From the NCBI RefSeq assembly GCF_022637415.1, contig NZ_CP093340.1, forward strand, positions 310,001 to 374,000: a stretch of DNA of 64,000 nt, read 5' to 3'. Shown here piece after piece: positions 25,523 through 36,911 of this stretch; positions within the stretch are counted from its first letter, which is position 1; the number at the start of each line of letters is the position of its first letter. Made by a program: the position numbers and the translations under genes. The notes under the pieces are model-generated. The model was given only the letters and a program-made list of their open reading frames with translations, was not told the DNA's origin and searched no databases. Source of the stretch: Luteimonas sp. S4-F44 (GTDB taxonomy: Bacteria; Pseudomonadota; Gammaproteobacteria; Xanthomonadales; Xanthomonadaceae).

Positions 25523-27888
25523 TTGAGCGTGCGTTCGAACAGCTCGTGGATGCGGCGGTACTGGTCGTACCACGAGGCCGGATGCTGGTAGGCGTGCCGC
25601 TCGAGCGGGTAGCTCGCCAATTCCCACTTGTCCTTGCGCAGTTCGATCAGGCGCTGGGCCATCATCACCGAGTCCTTGTAGAACACGTTGTCGTCGATCA
25701 TGCCGTGGGCGATCAGCAGATGGTCCTGCAGGCGGTCGGCGTACTCGATCGGCGAGGACTTCAGATAGGCCTCCGGATCGATCTCGGGCGTGTTGAGGAT
25801 GTTGGCGGTGTAGGCGTGGTTGTACTGCGACCAGTCGGCGACCGGGCGCAACGCCGCGCCGGCCTTGAAGCGGCCCGGTTCGCGCATCAGCGCCATGAAG
25901 GTCATGAAGCCGCCGTAGCTGCCGCCGTAGATGCCCACACGGTCGCGGTCGGCTTGGTGGTGCTCGACCAGCCAGTCGATGCCGTCGAGATAATCCTCCA
26001 GCTCCGGATGGCCCATCTGCCGGTAGATCGCGGTGCGCCAGTCGCGGCCGTAGCCGGCCGAGGCGCGAAAGTCGAGGTCGAGGACCAGATAGCCCTGCTG
26101 CACGAGCATGTTGTGGAACATCTGCTCGCGGAAGTAGTTCGGGTAGCGGTCGCTGACGTTCTGCAGATAGCCGGCGCCGTGCACGAACAGCACCACCGGG
26201 TACTTGCGGCCGGGCTCGTAGGCCTTCGGGCCGTAGAACTTGCCCCAGACCGTGCCGGCGCCGTGCTTGGACGGGACCTGCACGTACTGCGGCTGCAGCC
26301 AGTCATGGGCCTTGAACTCGGCGGTGCGGGTGTCGGTGAGCATCCGCACCGCCCCGTCGTTGACGTCGGCGACCGCCAGCTGCGGCGGCAGGTAGCTCGA
26401 CGAGGTGCGCAGCAGCAGACGGGTCTCGTCGGGCGAGAGCGCGAAGTCCTCGATGCCGCCGGTCGCGGTGATCTCGCGCACGCCGCCGTCGCCGGACATG
26501 CAGACCTCGTAACGGCCGGGCCACTGCTGGTTGCACAGGAAGAAGAACCGGCTGCCGTCATGCGACATCACCGGCGCGGAGACCTCCCAGCGGCCGGAGG
26601 TCAGCGCACGCTTGCGCGTACCGTCGTGCAGGTAGAGATGCGAATAGCCCGATTCCTCGGACAGGAACCACAGGGTGCGGTGGTCGGGCAGCCAGCCGAA
26701 CTCGTTGAAGTCCCAGTTGATCCACGCCGGATCAGTCAGCCGGTGGCGGCTGCGCAGCGTCGCGCTCTCCAGGTCCACGGTCGCCAGCCACCGGTCCTTG
26801 TTGTCGACCGAATGGATCGACAGTGCGACGTTGAGGCCGTCGTCACTCCAGCGGATCGCACCGCCGCCACCGCCGCGGCCGTCGATCTCCAGGCGCACCG
26901 GGCGGTCGCCTTGCAGCGGGTCCTTGCCGGCGGCCCGACGCAGATCGGCCAGCGGATCGATGCCGATGCCCGGCAGCGTGCCGGTGCCGAGCTCGCGCAC
27001 GCGCCCGGTGGCCAGGTCCACCAGCCACAGCCGGTGCGGCAGCGGGTCGTTGCGGCCCACGCGGGTGCGCACGTCCTCGAATTCCTCGTAGCCCGATTCG
27101 GTGACGTACTTGGGCATCTTGCCGTCGCGGCCGGCGTCGCCGTCCTTGGGCTCGGTGACCACGATCAGACGGTCGCCGGTCGGCGATAGCGCACTGCCGG
27201 CGATGCGCACATCCTTGCCCAGATACACCGGACCAGGGGCGCGCGTGGCATCGACCTGGCGCCAGCGCTCGTTCTGTGCGCGCAGGCCGTCGCGGCGCTC
27301 GCGCTCGGTGCGCAGGGTCTCGATCATGCGCAACTGACGGTCGCGCAAGGCATCGTCGGGCGGCGGCTTGGCTGGGTCGGCCTCGGCCTTGAGGCTGGTC
27401 AACTGCGCGGTGCCGCGTTGCGGATCCCAGCCGTACCAGTCGTCGCCGGACCGCCACACGAGGCCGCCGCCAGTGGTCCACTGCGCCTGCGTCTCGGTCG
27501 CTTCGGTGCGGGTGATCTGGCTCAGCTGGCCGGTACGCAGGTCGCGCACGAACAGATCGCCATTGCGGACGAAGGCCATGCGCGTGCGGGTCGCATCGAG
27601 AATCGGATCGCGCCCGTCAATGTCCGGACGCGTCGCATCGTCCACAGGCACCGAGGCGCCGCCGGCGAGCGGCTGCACCCAGGTGTCGCGCACGTTGCTG
27701 CCTTCGCGCTTGGCGGTGTAGTAGGCGCGGCTGCCGTCCCAGCTCCACCACGCCGATTCGACCGGTGCGCCGATCCAGTCCGGATCGGCCATGATCCGGT
27801 CCAACGTCAGCGGCTGCGCGGGTTGCGCGGCGGCAAGTGGGGTGGCGAAGGCGCAGGCGAGCACCCAGTACAGCGGCAGATGACGCAT
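25519..27888 (-). CDS. S9 family prolyl oligopeptidase, DPP4-like
   Basis: Predicted 789-residue exported serine peptidase. A signal peptide (cut after PLAAA) is followed by an eight-bladed DPPIV N-terminal propeller (about 45-540) and an alpha/beta hydrolase domain (about 570-789). Catalytic Ser lies in [11 protein letters not shown] (near 656), Asp in HGMIDDNVF and His in ERHAY near the C-terminus. [16 protein letters not shown] holds the oxyanion region. It probably removes N-terminal dipeptides, perhaps after Pro or Ala, in the periplasm. It is the first gene of a two-gene unit with the PH-like membrane protein. Confidence 0.93.
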   Translation of the reverse strand: MRHLPLYWVLACAFATPLAAAQPAQPLTLDRIMADPDWIGAPVESAWWSWDGSRAYYTAKREGSNVRDTWVQPLAGGASVPVDDATRPDIDGRDPILDATRTRMAFVRNGDLFVRDLRTGQLSQITRTEATETQAQWTTGGGLVWRSGDDWYGWDPQRGTAQLTSLKAEADPAKPPPDDALRDRQLRMIETLRTERERRDGLRAQNERWRQVDATRAPGPVYLGKDVRIAGSALSPTGDRLIVVTEPKDGDAGRDGKMPKYVTESGYEEFEDVRTRVGRNDPLPHRLWLVDLATGRVRELGTGTLPGIGIDPLADLRRAAGKDPLQGDRPVRLEIDGRGGGGGAIRWSDDGLNVALSIHSVDNKDRWLATVDLESATLRSRHRLTDPAWINWDFNEFGWLPDHRTLWFLSEESGYSHLYLHDGTRKRALTSGRWEVSAPVMSHDGSRFFFLCNQQWPGRYEVCMSGDGGVREITATGGIEDFALSPDETRLLLRTSSSYLPPQLAVADVNDGAVRMLTDTRTAEFKAHDWLQPQYVQVPSKHGAGTVWGKFYGPKAYEPGRKYPVVLFVHGAGYLQNVSDRYPNYFREQMFHNMLVQQGYLVLDLDFRASAGYGRDWRTAIYRQMGHPELEDYLDGIDWLVEHHQADRDRVGIYGGSYGGFMTFMALMREPGRFKAGAALRPVADWSQYNHAYTANILNTPEIDPEAYLKSSPIEYADRLQDHLLIAHGMIDDNVFYKDSVMMAQRLIELRKDKWELASYPLERHAYQHPASWYDQYRRIHELFERTLK

Positions 27889-27994
27889 CGGCAGCGATCC
27901 GTGGAGCGGAAAGGAGGGCGCAGTGTACCGGCGTGCGCCCCACGACCGCTCTGGCGAAGGTCATGGCACCTTCGCATTTGCGCGCAGCGCCAGA

Positions 27995-30517
27995 TCAGGC
28001 CGCGTCCTTGGCCCGCTTCATGTCTTCCTTGTGCTTGCCGGCGTCGAGATACGAGATGTAGGTGGTGGGCTGCCGCTTGTCTTCCCAGCGTCTCTTGAAC
28101 TCACCGAACTCCGATCGGCGATGCTCGAAGATGCTCACGTCTTCCGGGCTCTTGCGCCCCCCCCACTTCGCATTCCGGAGGTCCCAGTAGTTCCCGACGG
28201 TCTCTTTGGCATCCTTGAAATCGGCCAGCGTGGTGCGCACCCAGTCGTACTTGACCGCCCAGTCGCCCTTCGCGACGCCGTCGCTGGCCAGCTGGTTGAA
28301 CCAGTCGTACTGTTCGCGATTGATCGCCTTGCTCTTCGCTCGTGACGTGAAAATGTTCGCGAACAGATCGGCGATGGTCAGCGGGATTGCGAGGGGACCC
28401 GCCACGCGCGAGATCATGCGCAGCGCGGACAATCCCGCGCTGGCACCGGTTTTGCCGGCGGCGGCCGCCGCGGTGGTGAACTCGCTCGCGGTGCTCAGCG
28501 CCGGCTGGACCACGCCCAGTGTGCCCGAGATCGCGCCGATGACCGCGCTCGCCTTCTCCGCGTCGGTGGCATCGCCGCTCGACAACGCGGCATGTGCGCC
28601 CAGTCCGCCGGTGACCGCGCCCAGCACGCCGCCGACCCGGCCCGTATAGTCCACCAGCGTGTTGAAGGTGGCCTTCGCGGCCCGGGTGGCATCCTGGCCG
28701 TCGAGTCCGCCCTTGGCCGCATCGTTCAGCTGGTCGAGAATCCGATCGCGATGCTCGACCTTCGGTCCATCGGGGATGTCGGTGTCGGCGACCCGCTCGC
28801 CGATGGCATCGACGCCCATGTTGCCTTGCCGCGTCTTGATGTCGAGCGCGTCCTTGGCACCGTCGCCAACGCCCAGCAGCTTCAGCGTCGATCCGTCGAT
28901 GCCCTTGGTGAGGTTGCGCAGCAGCGACGTCGACTCGGGCAGGCTACCGATCATGCTCAACAGCCCGCCGGCGGTCGCCAGCTTCTCTTCCGGCGTCTCC
29001 CCGAGGTCGCCGCCCGCGAGCTGGCGGGCGGTCGAGACCACCCCGATCGCGCCGGTGACCGCAGACAGCACACCGTTCGACGACAGGTCGTGATACAGCG
29101 AGCGAATCGATTCGCGACGATCGCCCTGGATGCCCGATTTGTCGACCGCGGCGTCGATCGTGTCGTGATCGACAAAGTCGCCGCCGCGCAGCTCGGCCGC
29201 CATCTTCGCGAAATCCTGCTTGCCGGCGATGCCGGCGTCCTTCAGGAACGCTTCGATCTTGTCGGCCAGCTGGAACGGCAGTCCGGCCTTGTCGATGCCG
29301 TTGCTGATCGCGCCCAGGCCCGCATCCACGGCATCGGCGGCGGCATCGGCGTCGATCGACGACGGGTCGGCGAAGGTGGCGTCGAAGTCCACCGCCAGTG
29401 CATTGTTGGCAAAGGTCTTGGACGCGCTTTCCGCCCGCTTCGGGTCGAGCACGGCCAACTGGGACATCGCGTTCTCGATGTCAGCGTAGGCGCGCGGCAT
29501 CTCGGTGTCCGGAAGCTCGCTGATCGCCTTGACGTACTCTGTGCCCTCGAGCAACTCGGTCAGGTTCTTCTCAACGTTCTTCACGCCATCGCCGGGGACG
29601 GCGTCGAGCGCTTCCTTCAGTTTTTCGTGATGCAGCTTCGCGATCTCGTCCGATTGCATCAGGTCGCGGATCCCGTCGCGGATCTTCGATCCTTCCAGCA
29701 TGTCCTGCATGTCGACCGGCTCGAGCTTGCGCGCGCCCTCGTGCTGCGTGCGGGTGGCCTTGCCTGCGCCGGACAGCCGCTCTTCGTAGACAGGAATGAC
29801 ATCCTTGCCCTCGGTCACCGCGTGATCGGCTTCGAGCAGGCGCAGCAGCTTGGCCTCCTTGCTGTCGGTCTCCAGATCGCGGTCGCGCAGGTCCTCGATC
29901 ATCAACTTCATCGCCGCGTCTTCCACCTTCAGCGGCTTGCCGTCGTGCTCGATGTCGGTTTCGAGCGCATAGAGGTCCGTCTTGTCGCGCGCCGGCAGCC
30001 CGGCCTTCTCGCGGATCTCGTCGATGCGTTCGTTACCCGATGCCAGATCCAGATAGTGGTGTTCGGCGGCCGCGTACGCGTCCGGCGCCTTCGCTTCGGG
30101 AATCGCGTAGTGGTCACCATCCTTTGTGGTGACCTGCAGCCAGCCATCGCCGCCGGCGCCGGGGTGCGCGCTGGACTTGATGTCGTCCACCGACAGGTCC
30201 TTGTCCTCGGTCAGCACCTTGAACTTGCCGTCGTCGGTGATGATGTCCATCGTCTTGCGCTGCGCATTCGCACCATCGGCGATCCGGATAAGGTCGCCGA
30301 CCTCCTTGGGCGCGATGCCCGGAGGCAGCGACGCGATGAGATCGGCATTGGCGCGCGTGGTCGCGCCATCGAGCAGATGCGGCAATTGCCGGATGTCCGC
30401 GGGCACGAGCCCGGGAGGCAGCGAGGCGATGAGGTCGGCCTTGTCGGCGGCCCAGTCTTCGGGTGACGCCGCCGGATCGAGGCCCGGGACGGATGGATTG
30501 ACGGACAGGTCGGACAC
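27995..30517 (-). CDS. Large protein of unknown function with N-terminal tandem repeat
   Basis: Predicted 840 residues, mostly helical and rich in Asp, Ala and Lys, with no signal peptide. Two imperfect copies of a roughly 35-residue unit sit near the N-terminus (KADLIASLPPGLVPADIRQL and NADLIASLPPGIAPKEVGDL). Several Gly/Ala-rich hydrophobic stretches lie in the C-terminal third (AVTGAIGVVSTARQLAGG, GVLGAVTGGLGAHAAL, AVIGAISGTLGVV, AGPLAIPLTIADLFANIF). That layout recalls pore-forming or translocon-type secreted proteins; HrpF of Xanthomonas has N-terminal repeats and C-terminal hydrophobic segments. I see no type III genes here, so this is only an analogy. GTG at 30517 after GAGAGAA is preferred; ATG at 30613 would extend it by 32 Arg/Pro-rich residues. 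An unbroken run of eight Gs lies at 30534-30541 upstream. Confidence 0.7.
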   Translation of the reverse strand: MSDLSVNPSVPGLDPAASPEDWAADKADLIASLPPGLVPADIRQLPHLLDGATTRANADLIASLPPGIAPKEVGDLIRIADGANAQRKTMDIITDDGKFKVLTEDKDLSVDDIKSSAHPGAGGDGWLQVTTKDGDHYAIPEAKAPDAYAAAEHHYLDLASGNERIDEIREKAGLPARDKTDLYALETDIEHDGKPLKVEDAAMKLMIEDLRDRDLETDSKEAKLLRLLEADHAVTEGKDVIPVYEERLSGAGKATRTQHEGARKLEPVDMQDMLEGSKIRDGIRDLMQSDEIAKLHHEKLKEALDAVPGDGVKNVEKNLTELLEGTEYVKAISELPDTEMPRAYADIENAMSQLAVLDPKRAESASKTFANNALAVDFDATFADPSSIDADAAADAVDAGLGAISNGIDKAGLPFQLADKIEAFLKDAGIAGKQDFAKMAAELRGGDFVDHDTIDAAVDKSGIQGDRRESIRSLYHDLSSNGVLSAVTGAIGVVSTARQLAGGDLGETPEEKLATAGGLLSMIGSLPESTSLLRNLTKGIDGSTLKLLGVGDGAKDALDIKTRQGNMGVDAIGERVADTDIPDGPKVEHRDRILDQLNDAAKGGLDGQDATRAAKATFNTLVDYTGRVGGVLGAVTGGLGAHAALSSGDATDAEKASAVIGAISGTLGVVQPALSTASEFTTAAAAAGKTGASAGLSALRMISRVAGPLAIPLTIADLFANIFTSRAKSKAINREQYDWFNQLASDGVAKGDWAVKYDWVRTTLADFKDAKETVGNYWDLRNAKWGGRKSPEDVSIFEHRRSEFGEFKRRWEDKRQPTTYISYLDAGKHKEDMKRAKDAA

Positions 30518-30795
30518 GGGCGTTCTCTCGTACGGGGGGGGAGGAGCGCAGCGCGGTCGTGACATCGGCCCGCTCGCCGCGGCCAGCCTGACCTGATTGC
30601 GCCGGTCGCTCAATCTGGGGGTGACCCTATGTCAGCGAGGGCATGGCGCTACGCGTATCGACGGCCGCGCAGCGCCGGTGGGCGCCGGACGAAGCTGTGT
30701 GTCCGGCGCCCCGGGGCGACGATCGGCCGCATCCCGGTTTCACGGCAGGTGCCGCACACTTGGGCCCCGACCGTTGCAAGCAAGGAGCGTCGGCA

Positions 30796-32193
30796 TTGGA
30801 CACGCTGCTGCTGTCTCGGATCCAGTTCGGATTCGTGATTTCGTTCCATGTGCTGTTTCCCGCCTTCACGATCGGCCTGTCGAGCTGGCTGGCGTTCTTG
30901 GAGTGGCGCTGGCTGCGCACGCGCGCGGCGGTGTGGCGCGACCTGTATTTCTTCTGGCTGCGGATCTTCGCCGTGTCGTTCGGCATGGGCGTGGTGTCGG
31001 GCATCGTGATGAGCTTCCAGTTCGGCACCAACTGGTCGGCGCTGAGCGTCGCGGCCGGCAACATCCTCGGGCCGTTGCTCAGCTACGAGGTGCTGACCGC
31101 GTTCTTCCTGGAAGCGAGCTTCCTGGGCGTGATGCTGTTCGGCTGGGGGCGGGTCTCGGAGCGGCTGCATTTCCTGTCGACCTGCCTGGTGGCGGTGGGC
31201 ACGCTGATCTCGACCTTCTGGATCCTGTCGGCCAACAGCTGGCTGCACACCCCCGCCGGCTACGAGATCGTCGATGGCGTGTTCCACCCGGCCGACTGGA
31301 TGGCGATCATCTTCAATCCGTCGTTCCCTTACCGCTTGGCGCACATGGCGCTGGCGGCGTTCATCACCACCTGTTTCGTCGTCGGCGGCGTCGCGGCGTG
31401 GTATCTGCGGCGCGGCGAGCATGTTGAGGCCGGGGCGCGGATGCTGAAGCTCTCGATCGTGTTCGCTGCGATCACCGTGCCGCTGCAGATCGTGGCCGGC
31501 GACCTGCATGGCCTGAAGACCGGCGAGGTGCAGCCGGTGAAGCTCGCGGCGATGGAGGCGCACTGGCATGAGGGCGCGCCCGGGGCGGGCGTGCCGCTGG
31601 TGTTGTTCGCGGTGCCCAATGCCGATGAGGCGCGCAACGATTACGAGATCGCCATCCCGCGCCTGGGCAGCGTGATCCTGACCCACAGCTGGGACGGCAC
31701 CATCGCGCCGCTGACCGCCGTGCCGCCGGAGGACCGACCGCCGGTGGCGCCGGTGTTCTATGCGTTCCGGGTCATGGTGGGCATCGGCATGGCGATGCTG
31801 GCGCTGACCGCGGTGTCGCTATGGGCCTGGCGGCGGCGCACGCTGCTGCGCTCGCGCTGGTTGCTCGATGCCTGGCGGTTGATGGCGCCCAGCGGATTCA
31901 TCGCGGTACTGGCGGGTTGGTTCGTGGTCGAGATCGGTCGCCAGCCCTGGGTGATCCAGGGTCTGCTGCGCACCGCCGATGCGGTCAGCGACATCGACCG
32001 GGCCAGCGTCATCGTCTCGCTGTCCGTATTCGCGGTTGCCTATGCGGTCGTGTTCGGTGCCGGTGGCGGCTACATCCTGAAGATGATCCGCAAGGGGCCG
32101 CAGCCGTTCGACGATGGGCCCGACCAAGATGCGGGCGAGCGCACGCCGATGCGGCCGATCTCGGCCGCCGACGGCCCGGTGGGGGAGGACTGA
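30796..32193 (+). CDS. cioA: Cyanide-insensitive quinol oxidase subunit I
   Basis: Predicted 465-residue inner-membrane haem subunit of a bd-type quinol oxidase, which reduces O2 to water. About nine membrane helices are visible. Key regions are LLSRIQFGFVISFHVLFPAF (His ligand), SFQFGTNWS, GDLHG, and GAGGGYILKMI at the end. The short Q-loop and overall length mark the CIO/CydA-short type. The start is TTG at 30796, preceded by AAGGAG at the right distance; an in-frame ATG 51 codons upstream lacks support. The gene overlaps cioB by one base. Confidence 0.92.
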   Translation: MDTLLLSRIQFGFVISFHVLFPAFTIGLSSWLAFLEWRWLRTRAAVWRDLYFFWLRIFAVSFGMGVVSGIVMSFQFGTNWSALSVAAGNILGPLLSYEVLTAFFLEASFLGVMLFGWGRVSERLHFLSTCLVAVGTLISTFWILSANSWLHTPAGYEIVDGVFHPADWMAIIFNPSFPYRLAHMALAAFITTCFVVGGVAAWYLRRGEHVEAGARMLKLSIVFAAITVPLQIVAGDLHGLKTGEVQPVKLAAMEAHWHEGAPGAGVPLVLFAVPNADEARNDYEIAIPRLGSVILTHSWDGTIAPLTAVPPEDRPPVAPVFYAFRVMVGIGMAMLALTAVSLWAWRRRTLLRSRWLLDAWRLMAPSGFIAVLAGWFVVEIGRQPWVIQGLLRTADAVSDIDRASVIVSLSVFAVAYAVVFGAGGGYILKMIRKGPQPFDDGPDQDAGERTPMRPISAADGPVGED

Positions 32194-33206
32194 TGGATCT
32201 GGAAACCGTGCTTCCGGTGGTCTGGTTCGGCGTGATCGGCTTCGGCGTGATGATGTACGTGCTGCTTGATGGCTTCGTGCTGGGGCTGGGGATCCTGGCG
32301 CCGTTCGCCGAGGACGAAGCCCAGCTCGACCACATGATGACGACCGCCGCGCCGATCTGGGACGGCAACGAGACCTGGCTGGTGCTCGGTGGCGCGGGCT
32401 TGCTGGCAGCGTTCCCGCGCGCCTACGCGATCGTGCTCTCGGCGCTGTACCTGCCGGTGCTGCTGATGCTGATCGCGCTGGTGTTCCGCGGGGTGGCGTT
32501 CGAGTTCCGCTTCAAGGCCCGGCGGGGCAAGCGGTTCTGGGGCGGCGCCTTTGCGCTCGGGTCACTGCTCGCCGCCTTCGCGCAGGGCGTGATCCTCGGC
32601 GCGCTGGTCGAGGGCATGCCGCTGGAGGCCGGCAAGTACGCCGGCGGCGCACTCGACTGGTTCAGCCCGTTCTCGATGCTGACCGGGGTGGCGGTGGTGT
32701 TCGGATACGCATTGCTGGGCAGCAGCTGGCTGATCCTCAAGACCGAGGGGCGGTTGCAGTCGATCGCCCGCACCCTGACCCGGCCGCTGGTGCTGGTCGT
32801 GGCCGCCTTCATGGGGCTGGTCAGCGCGTGGTTGCCGTTCCTCGATTCGCGGATCATGGCGCGCTGGTTCGAAGACGGGAATTTCTGGTGGCTGTCGCCG
32901 GTCCCGCTGTTGGCGCTGCTCAATGCGGTCTGGCTGTGGCGTGCGGCGATGCGCGAGGGCCGCGATGCGCGTCCGTTCCTGTTGACCCTGGCCTTTTTCG
33001 TACTGGGGTTCGCCGGACTGGTGCTGGGCATCTGGCCCAATATCGTGCCGCCCTCGCTGAGCATATGGGAGGCGGCGTCGCCACCGTCGTCGCAGCTCTT
33101 CGTGCTGGGCGGCCTGGTCTTCCTGCTGCCGTTGATCCTGGGCTACACCGCATGGTCGTACCGGGTGTTCCGCGGCAAGGTGCAGGCCGACGCCGGCTAT
33201 CACTGA
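32193..33206 (+). CDS. cioB: Cyanide-insensitive quinol oxidase subunit II
   Basis: Predicted 337-residue membrane subunit with about eight helices that pairs with CioA. It begins [20 protein letters not shown] and has the typical [10 protein letters not shown] and [22 protein letters not shown] motifs near residues 25-85, and [17 protein letters not shown] near the end. The start ATG overlaps the cioA stop (TGATG), so the two are translationally coupled. It provides respiration under low oxygen or cyanide without building as much proton motive force. Confidence 0.93.
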   Translation: MDLETVLPVVWFGVIGFGVMMYVLLDGFVLGLGILAPFAEDEAQLDHMMTTAAPIWDGNETWLVLGGAGLLAAFPRAYAIVLSALYLPVLLMLIALVFRGVAFEFRFKARRGKRFWGGAFALGSLLAAFAQGVILGALVEGMPLEAGKYAGGALDWFSPFSMLTGVAVVFGYALLGSSWLILKTEGRLQSIARTLTRPLVLVVAAFMGLVSAWLPFLDSRIMARWFEDGNFWWLSPVPLLALLNAVWLWRAAMREGRDARPFLLTLAFFVLGFAGLVLGIWPNIVPPSLSIWEAASPPSSQLFVLGGLVFLLPLILGYTAWSYRVFRGKVQADAGYH

Positions 33207-33282
33207 ACGCGACGCGGGCGGCGCGATACCCAAGGCGGTCCTTTTGCCGCACAATTCGGCGCATATCGCCGATTCTGCGCAC

Positions 33283-33555
33283 ATGCACGCCTACGTCTAC
33301 AAAAGTCAGCGCAAGGCGGACACCTACGTGTACCTCGCTGCCAGGGACGCGTTCGACGTCCTGCCCGATCCGCTGCGCGCCGAGCTTGGCGCGCTGGCGT
33401 TCGTGCTCGAGGTGGCGCTGACGCCCGAGCGCCGGCTCGCCCGCGAGAACCCGGCGCAGGTGCTCGGCAACTTGCAGTCACAGGGCTTCCACTTGCAGAT
33501 GCCACCGCGGCTGGTGGCCGATCCGCTGACCGACGACTGGAGCTCAGATGCCTGA
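33283..33555 (+). CDS. YcgL family protein
   Basis: Predicted 90-residue cytosolic protein with the YcgL domain: [20 protein letters not shown] at the start and [15 protein letters not shown] near the end. The function is unknown. I chose the ATG at 33283 because the domain begins at that Met. Its 3' end overlaps the ankyrin gene by eight bases, so the two are coupled. Confidence 0.88.
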   Translation: MHAYVYKSQRKADTYVYLAARDAFDVLPDPLRAELGALAFVLEVALTPERRLARENPAQVLGNLQSQGFHLQMPPRLVADPLTDDWSSDA

Positions 33556-36500
33556 GCGCCTGCATCGCCACCTGTCGACGGCCCCGCAGCGACGGTTTCC
33601 CATCGCATTGGGCGCGGCACTCGCACTGGCCGCGTGCACGCTGCTGGGCGGCGTGCCGGCGGCGGTGGCCGGGGTGCTGGCGCAGCCGGCCTTCGCATTG
33701 GCCGCGCGCGGGCGCGCGCGTGGCGCCGCCGATGGCCGTTTGCCCTGGCCCGATGTCCGTGCGCTGGCGATCGTCTGGACGAGCGCGGCCGCTGCCGGCG
33801 CGCTGCTGGTGGCCTGGCCGCTGGCCGCGCTGCGCCGCGGCGGCGATCTGGGCGGTGCGCTCGGGCTGAGCGTCGCAGTCGGTCTGGTGATGGTCGGCGT
33901 CTGGCGAACCTGGCCGTTGTGGCACGCGATCGAACGCGACGGCGGCGACCTGCGCGCGCACTGGCGGGCGCTGGCCGACCAGGATGTCGGCGCCGCGCGC
34001 GGGGTCGCGGTCGCCGCTGCGGTGACCGCGGCGCTCGCGATCGCACTTGCGCCGGCCTGGCTGCCGACGCTGGCGCCGGGCATGCGGGTCGGTCTGGCCG
34101 TGACCGCCGCACTGGCGTGGTGGCTGTTGCACGCTGGCCTGCAACGGCTCGCTCCGCCGCAGGCGCTGCCGATGCCGGTGGTGGAGATGCCCGGCGACCC
34201 GGCCGCCGCCCTGTTCGACGAGCCCGTCGATGCCGATCCCGAAGTGGCGCTGTATGCCGCGGCGCGCGCCGGCCGGGTCGAACGCGCGCTGGCGTTGATT
34301 GAGGCCGGCGCCGACGTGCGCGCGCTGCCGCCGCCCGAGACGCGTGACCAGCGCAGCCTCGCCGTGCTGGCGGCGGTACTGCCGGATCTGCGGCTGCTGC
34401 GCGAACTCATCGCACGCGGCGTCGACGTCAATGCCGCGCATGCCGGCATGACCCCATTGCTGGCAGCCACGCGCGACAGTTGGCATGGCCGCCCCGATGC
34501 GGTGATGACCCTGCTGGCCAATGGCGCCGACCCGCGGGTGACCGACCATGAAGGCAATACACCGCTGCACCTGGCCGCACGCAGTTCCGACCCGGGCGTG
34601 GTCGCCCTGTTGCGCGATGCGGCTGCCGAACTCGATGTCACCAACCACGATGCGCTGACCCCGCTCGGGGTGGCCTGCGCCGCGGGTAACTGGCGGCTGG
34701 CGAAGTTCCTGCTCGAGCATGGTGCCCGGCCCGAGGTCGAAGGCGCGACGCCGGCCCTGCTGGCGGCGGCCGGCGGGGACGAGGACGATGCGGCCGGCGT
34801 GCAGCTGCTGATCCGCCACAAGGGCCGGGTCGATACGCGCGATCGCCAGCGTCGCAGTGCGCTGCACGTGGCCGCCGCGCACGGCCATACCGAGATCCTG
34901 GCCGCCCTGCTTGCCGCCGGCGCTGATGTACGTGCGCGCGACAACGACGGCCGCACACCGCTGCTCGATGCCGCGCGTGGCGGCAGCCTGGCTGCGCTCG
35001 AGGCGCTGCTTGCCGCCGAGGCCGACGTCGCCGCGGTCGACATCGCCGGGCGCAACGCGATCATGCTTGCCTGCGCCTCCGAGCAGGCGTCGCCGGCGCT
35101 GGTCCAGCGCCTGCTCGCGCTGGGTGTGCCGGCCGATGTGGTCGACGGCGACGGCAAGCGTGCAGTCGACCGCGCCGCCGAGGCCGGGCGCTGGTCGCTG
35201 GTCCGCCTGCTCGATCCCGACTACCCATTGCCGGTCAATCTCGACATGGACGGCGACGACGGTGCAGGCGATCGCACGCCGCTGGTGCTGCTGCGCGCCG
35301 GGCTGCGCGAGGGACGACAGGCGCAACTGGGCGACCTGTTGCGCTTGGTCGGCCCCGCCGAACTGGGCAGTCTGCTGGCCGACCCGACATCACCGCCATC
35401 GCTCGAACAAGTGGAGTGGCTGCTTGCCCACGGCGCCGATCCCAACGTGCGCGATGCGGACGGCCGCACACCGCTGACCATGCTGCTCGCCAGCGCGCCG
35501 GACGCACTGCCGGTGCTTCAGGTGCTGCTGCGCCATGGCGCGTCACCCGCCGGTGCGGGCGGGCTGGCGGCCTACTTGGCAGCCTGCGTCGAGGGCGACC
35601 ATGCGGCGCGGGCGTTCGAAGGGCTGTCGCTGGAGCTGCTGGCGCGCGGCGCTGATCCGTTTGCCGCATCGCCCCAGGGCGATCCGCCGCTGGCACTGGC
35701 GGTCCGGCTGGGATGGCCGCGGCTGGTCGAGCGCTTGGCCGGATTGGGCGTCGATCCCGACGCCCGCGATTCGCGCGGCATGACGGCCTTGCATCTGGCG
35801 GCCGCGCTCGGCCGCGAGGGCGCGCTCAAGGCGCTGGTGCGTCATGGCGCATCGCCGTCCGCGCGGGCAGCCGACGGACAGACGCCGCTGGGGGTCGCGC
35901 TGTCGGCCGGCCGGCGCGATCTTGCCGATTGGCTCGACTGGCAGGGCTGGGCGCTGCCGCGTCGCGCGCTCGCGGCCACGGATCTGCCGCAGGCGGCCTC
36001 GGCCGGCGACGCCGATGCCGTCCGCCGGCTGCTCGATCTGGGCTTCGATATCGACACGCCCGACACCCAGGCCTGCACCGCGCTGCTGCGCGCAGCGGGT
36101 GGCGGGCATCTGGCGGTCGTCGATCTGCTGCTTGCGCGCGGGGCCGACACGACCTGCGCAGCCCGTTCGGGCGCAACGCCGCTGTCGGCGGCGGTCAGCA
36201 TGCGTCATGCCGCGGTCGTTGACCGCTTGCTCGCGGCCGGGGCGCCGCTCGACCAGCGCCTGCCGGGCGAGGTCAGCGTGCTGATGCTGGCCGCCGCGCT
36301 CGGCCTGCCGGACCTGGCGGCACGCCTGCTCACGGCCGGTGCCGACATCCACGCCACCGATGCCCAGGGATTGACGCCGCTGCATTGCGCCGCCCTGTAC
36401 GGCTTCACCTCGCGCGATCGCACACGCCTGCTGGCGCTGTTCGACACGCTGCTGCTGGCCGGTGCCCAGATCGACGCGCCGGCGGCTGGCGGGGTGACGC

Positions 36501-36838
36501 CGTTGCTGCTGTTGCTCGGTGCGCGTGCAGAACCTGGCACCGCCTGCGACGAGGATGTCGTGCTGGCGGCGATGGAGCACCTGCTCGATGAGGGCGTGTC
36601 GCTCGATGCGCAGGACCCGCGCGGCTTCGGACCGTTGCATCTGACCGGCCTGCACGGGCAATTGCGCCTGGCCCGGCGCCTGCTGCGCGCCGGGGCCGAT
36701 CCGGATCTGCGCGACACGCTCAATCGCACGCCGCGGGAGATTGCGGTGATGCGCGGCTTCGTCGACGTCGCGGCGGAGTTCACGCCGGTGCCGGCGCAGG
36801 ACGGCGTGTCGATGGCGAGGTTCCTGCGCGAGCGCTGA
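33548..36838 (+). CDS. Membrane-anchored ankyrin repeat protein
   Basis: Predicted 1096 residues. The first 210 or so hold about four hydrophobic segments (for example [54 protein letters not shown]). From about residue 225 to the end there is an array of some 20 ankyrin repeats, with consensus pieces such as [48 protein letters not shown] and [15 protein letters not shown]. It is probably an inner-membrane protein with a protein-binding solenoid on the cytoplasmic side. It is coupled to ycgL. Similar large ankyrin proteins are chromosomal in Xanthomonas; I know no assigned function. Confidence 0.9.
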   Translation: MPERLHRHLSTAPQRRFPIALGAALALAACTLLGGVPAAVAGVLAQPAFALAARGRARGAADGRLPWPDVRALAIVWTSAAAAGALLVAWPLAALRRGGDLGGALGLSVAVGLVMVGVWRTWPLWHAIERDGGDLRAHWRALADQDVGAARGVAVAAAVTAALAIALAPAWLPTLAPGMRVGLAVTAALAWWLLHAGLQRLAPPQALPMPVVEMPGDPAAALFDEPVDADPEVALYAAARAGRVERALALIEAGADVRALPPPETRDQRSLAVLAAVLPDLRLLRELIARGVDVNAAHAGMTPLLAATRDSWHGRPDAVMTLLANGADPRVTDHEGNTPLHLAARSSDPGVVALLRDAAAELDVTNHDALTPLGVACAAGNWRLAKFLLEHGARPEVEGATPALLAAAGGDEDDAAGVQLLIRHKGRVDTRDRQRRSALHVAAAHGHTEILAALLAAGADVRARDNDGRTPLLDAARGGSLAALEALLAAEADVAAVDIAGRNAIMLACASEQASPALVQRLLALGVPADVVDGDGKRAVDRAAEAGRWSLVRLLDPDYPLPVNLDMDGDDGAGDRTPLVLLRAGLREGRQAQLGDLLRLVGPAELGSLLADPTSPPSLEQVEWLLAHGADPNVRDADGRTPLTMLLASAPDALPVLQVLLRHGASPAGAGGLAAYLAACVEGDHAARAFEGLSLELLARGADPFAASPQGDPPLALAVRLGWPRLVERLAGLGVDPDARDSRGMTALHLAAALGREGALKALVRHGASPSARAADGQTPLGVALSAGRRDLADWLDWQGWALPRRALAATDLPQAASAGDADAVRRLLDLGFDIDTPDTQACTALLRAAGGGHLAVVDLLLARGADTTCAARSGATPLSAAVSMRHAAVVDRLLAAGAPLDQRLPGEVSVLMLAAALGLPDLAARLLTAGADIHATDAQGLTPLHCAALYGFTSRDRTRLLALFDTLLLAGAQIDAPAAGGVTPLLLLLGARAEPGTACDEDVVLAAMEHLLDEGVSLDAQDPRGFGPLHLTGLHGQLRLARRLLRAGADPDLRDTLNRTPREIAVMRGFVDVAAEFTPVPAQDGVSMARFLRER

Positions 36839-36911
36839 GCCGAACGAATCCACGTTGCGTCTGTCTGTTCACGTGGACATGATCACCTGCCCATCAATGC
36901 AGGATGCACTC

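Noticed and set aside
30534..30541. Run of eight Gs before the large unknown gene as a phase-variation tract
   Set aside because: It lies outside the chosen coding region and eight bases is within chance for this base composition. Worth only a note in the gene entry.
27995..30613. Calling the large unknown protein HrpF or another type III translocon protein
   Set aside because: The resemblance is only in layout. There are no hrp genes in the window and I could not match specific motifs.
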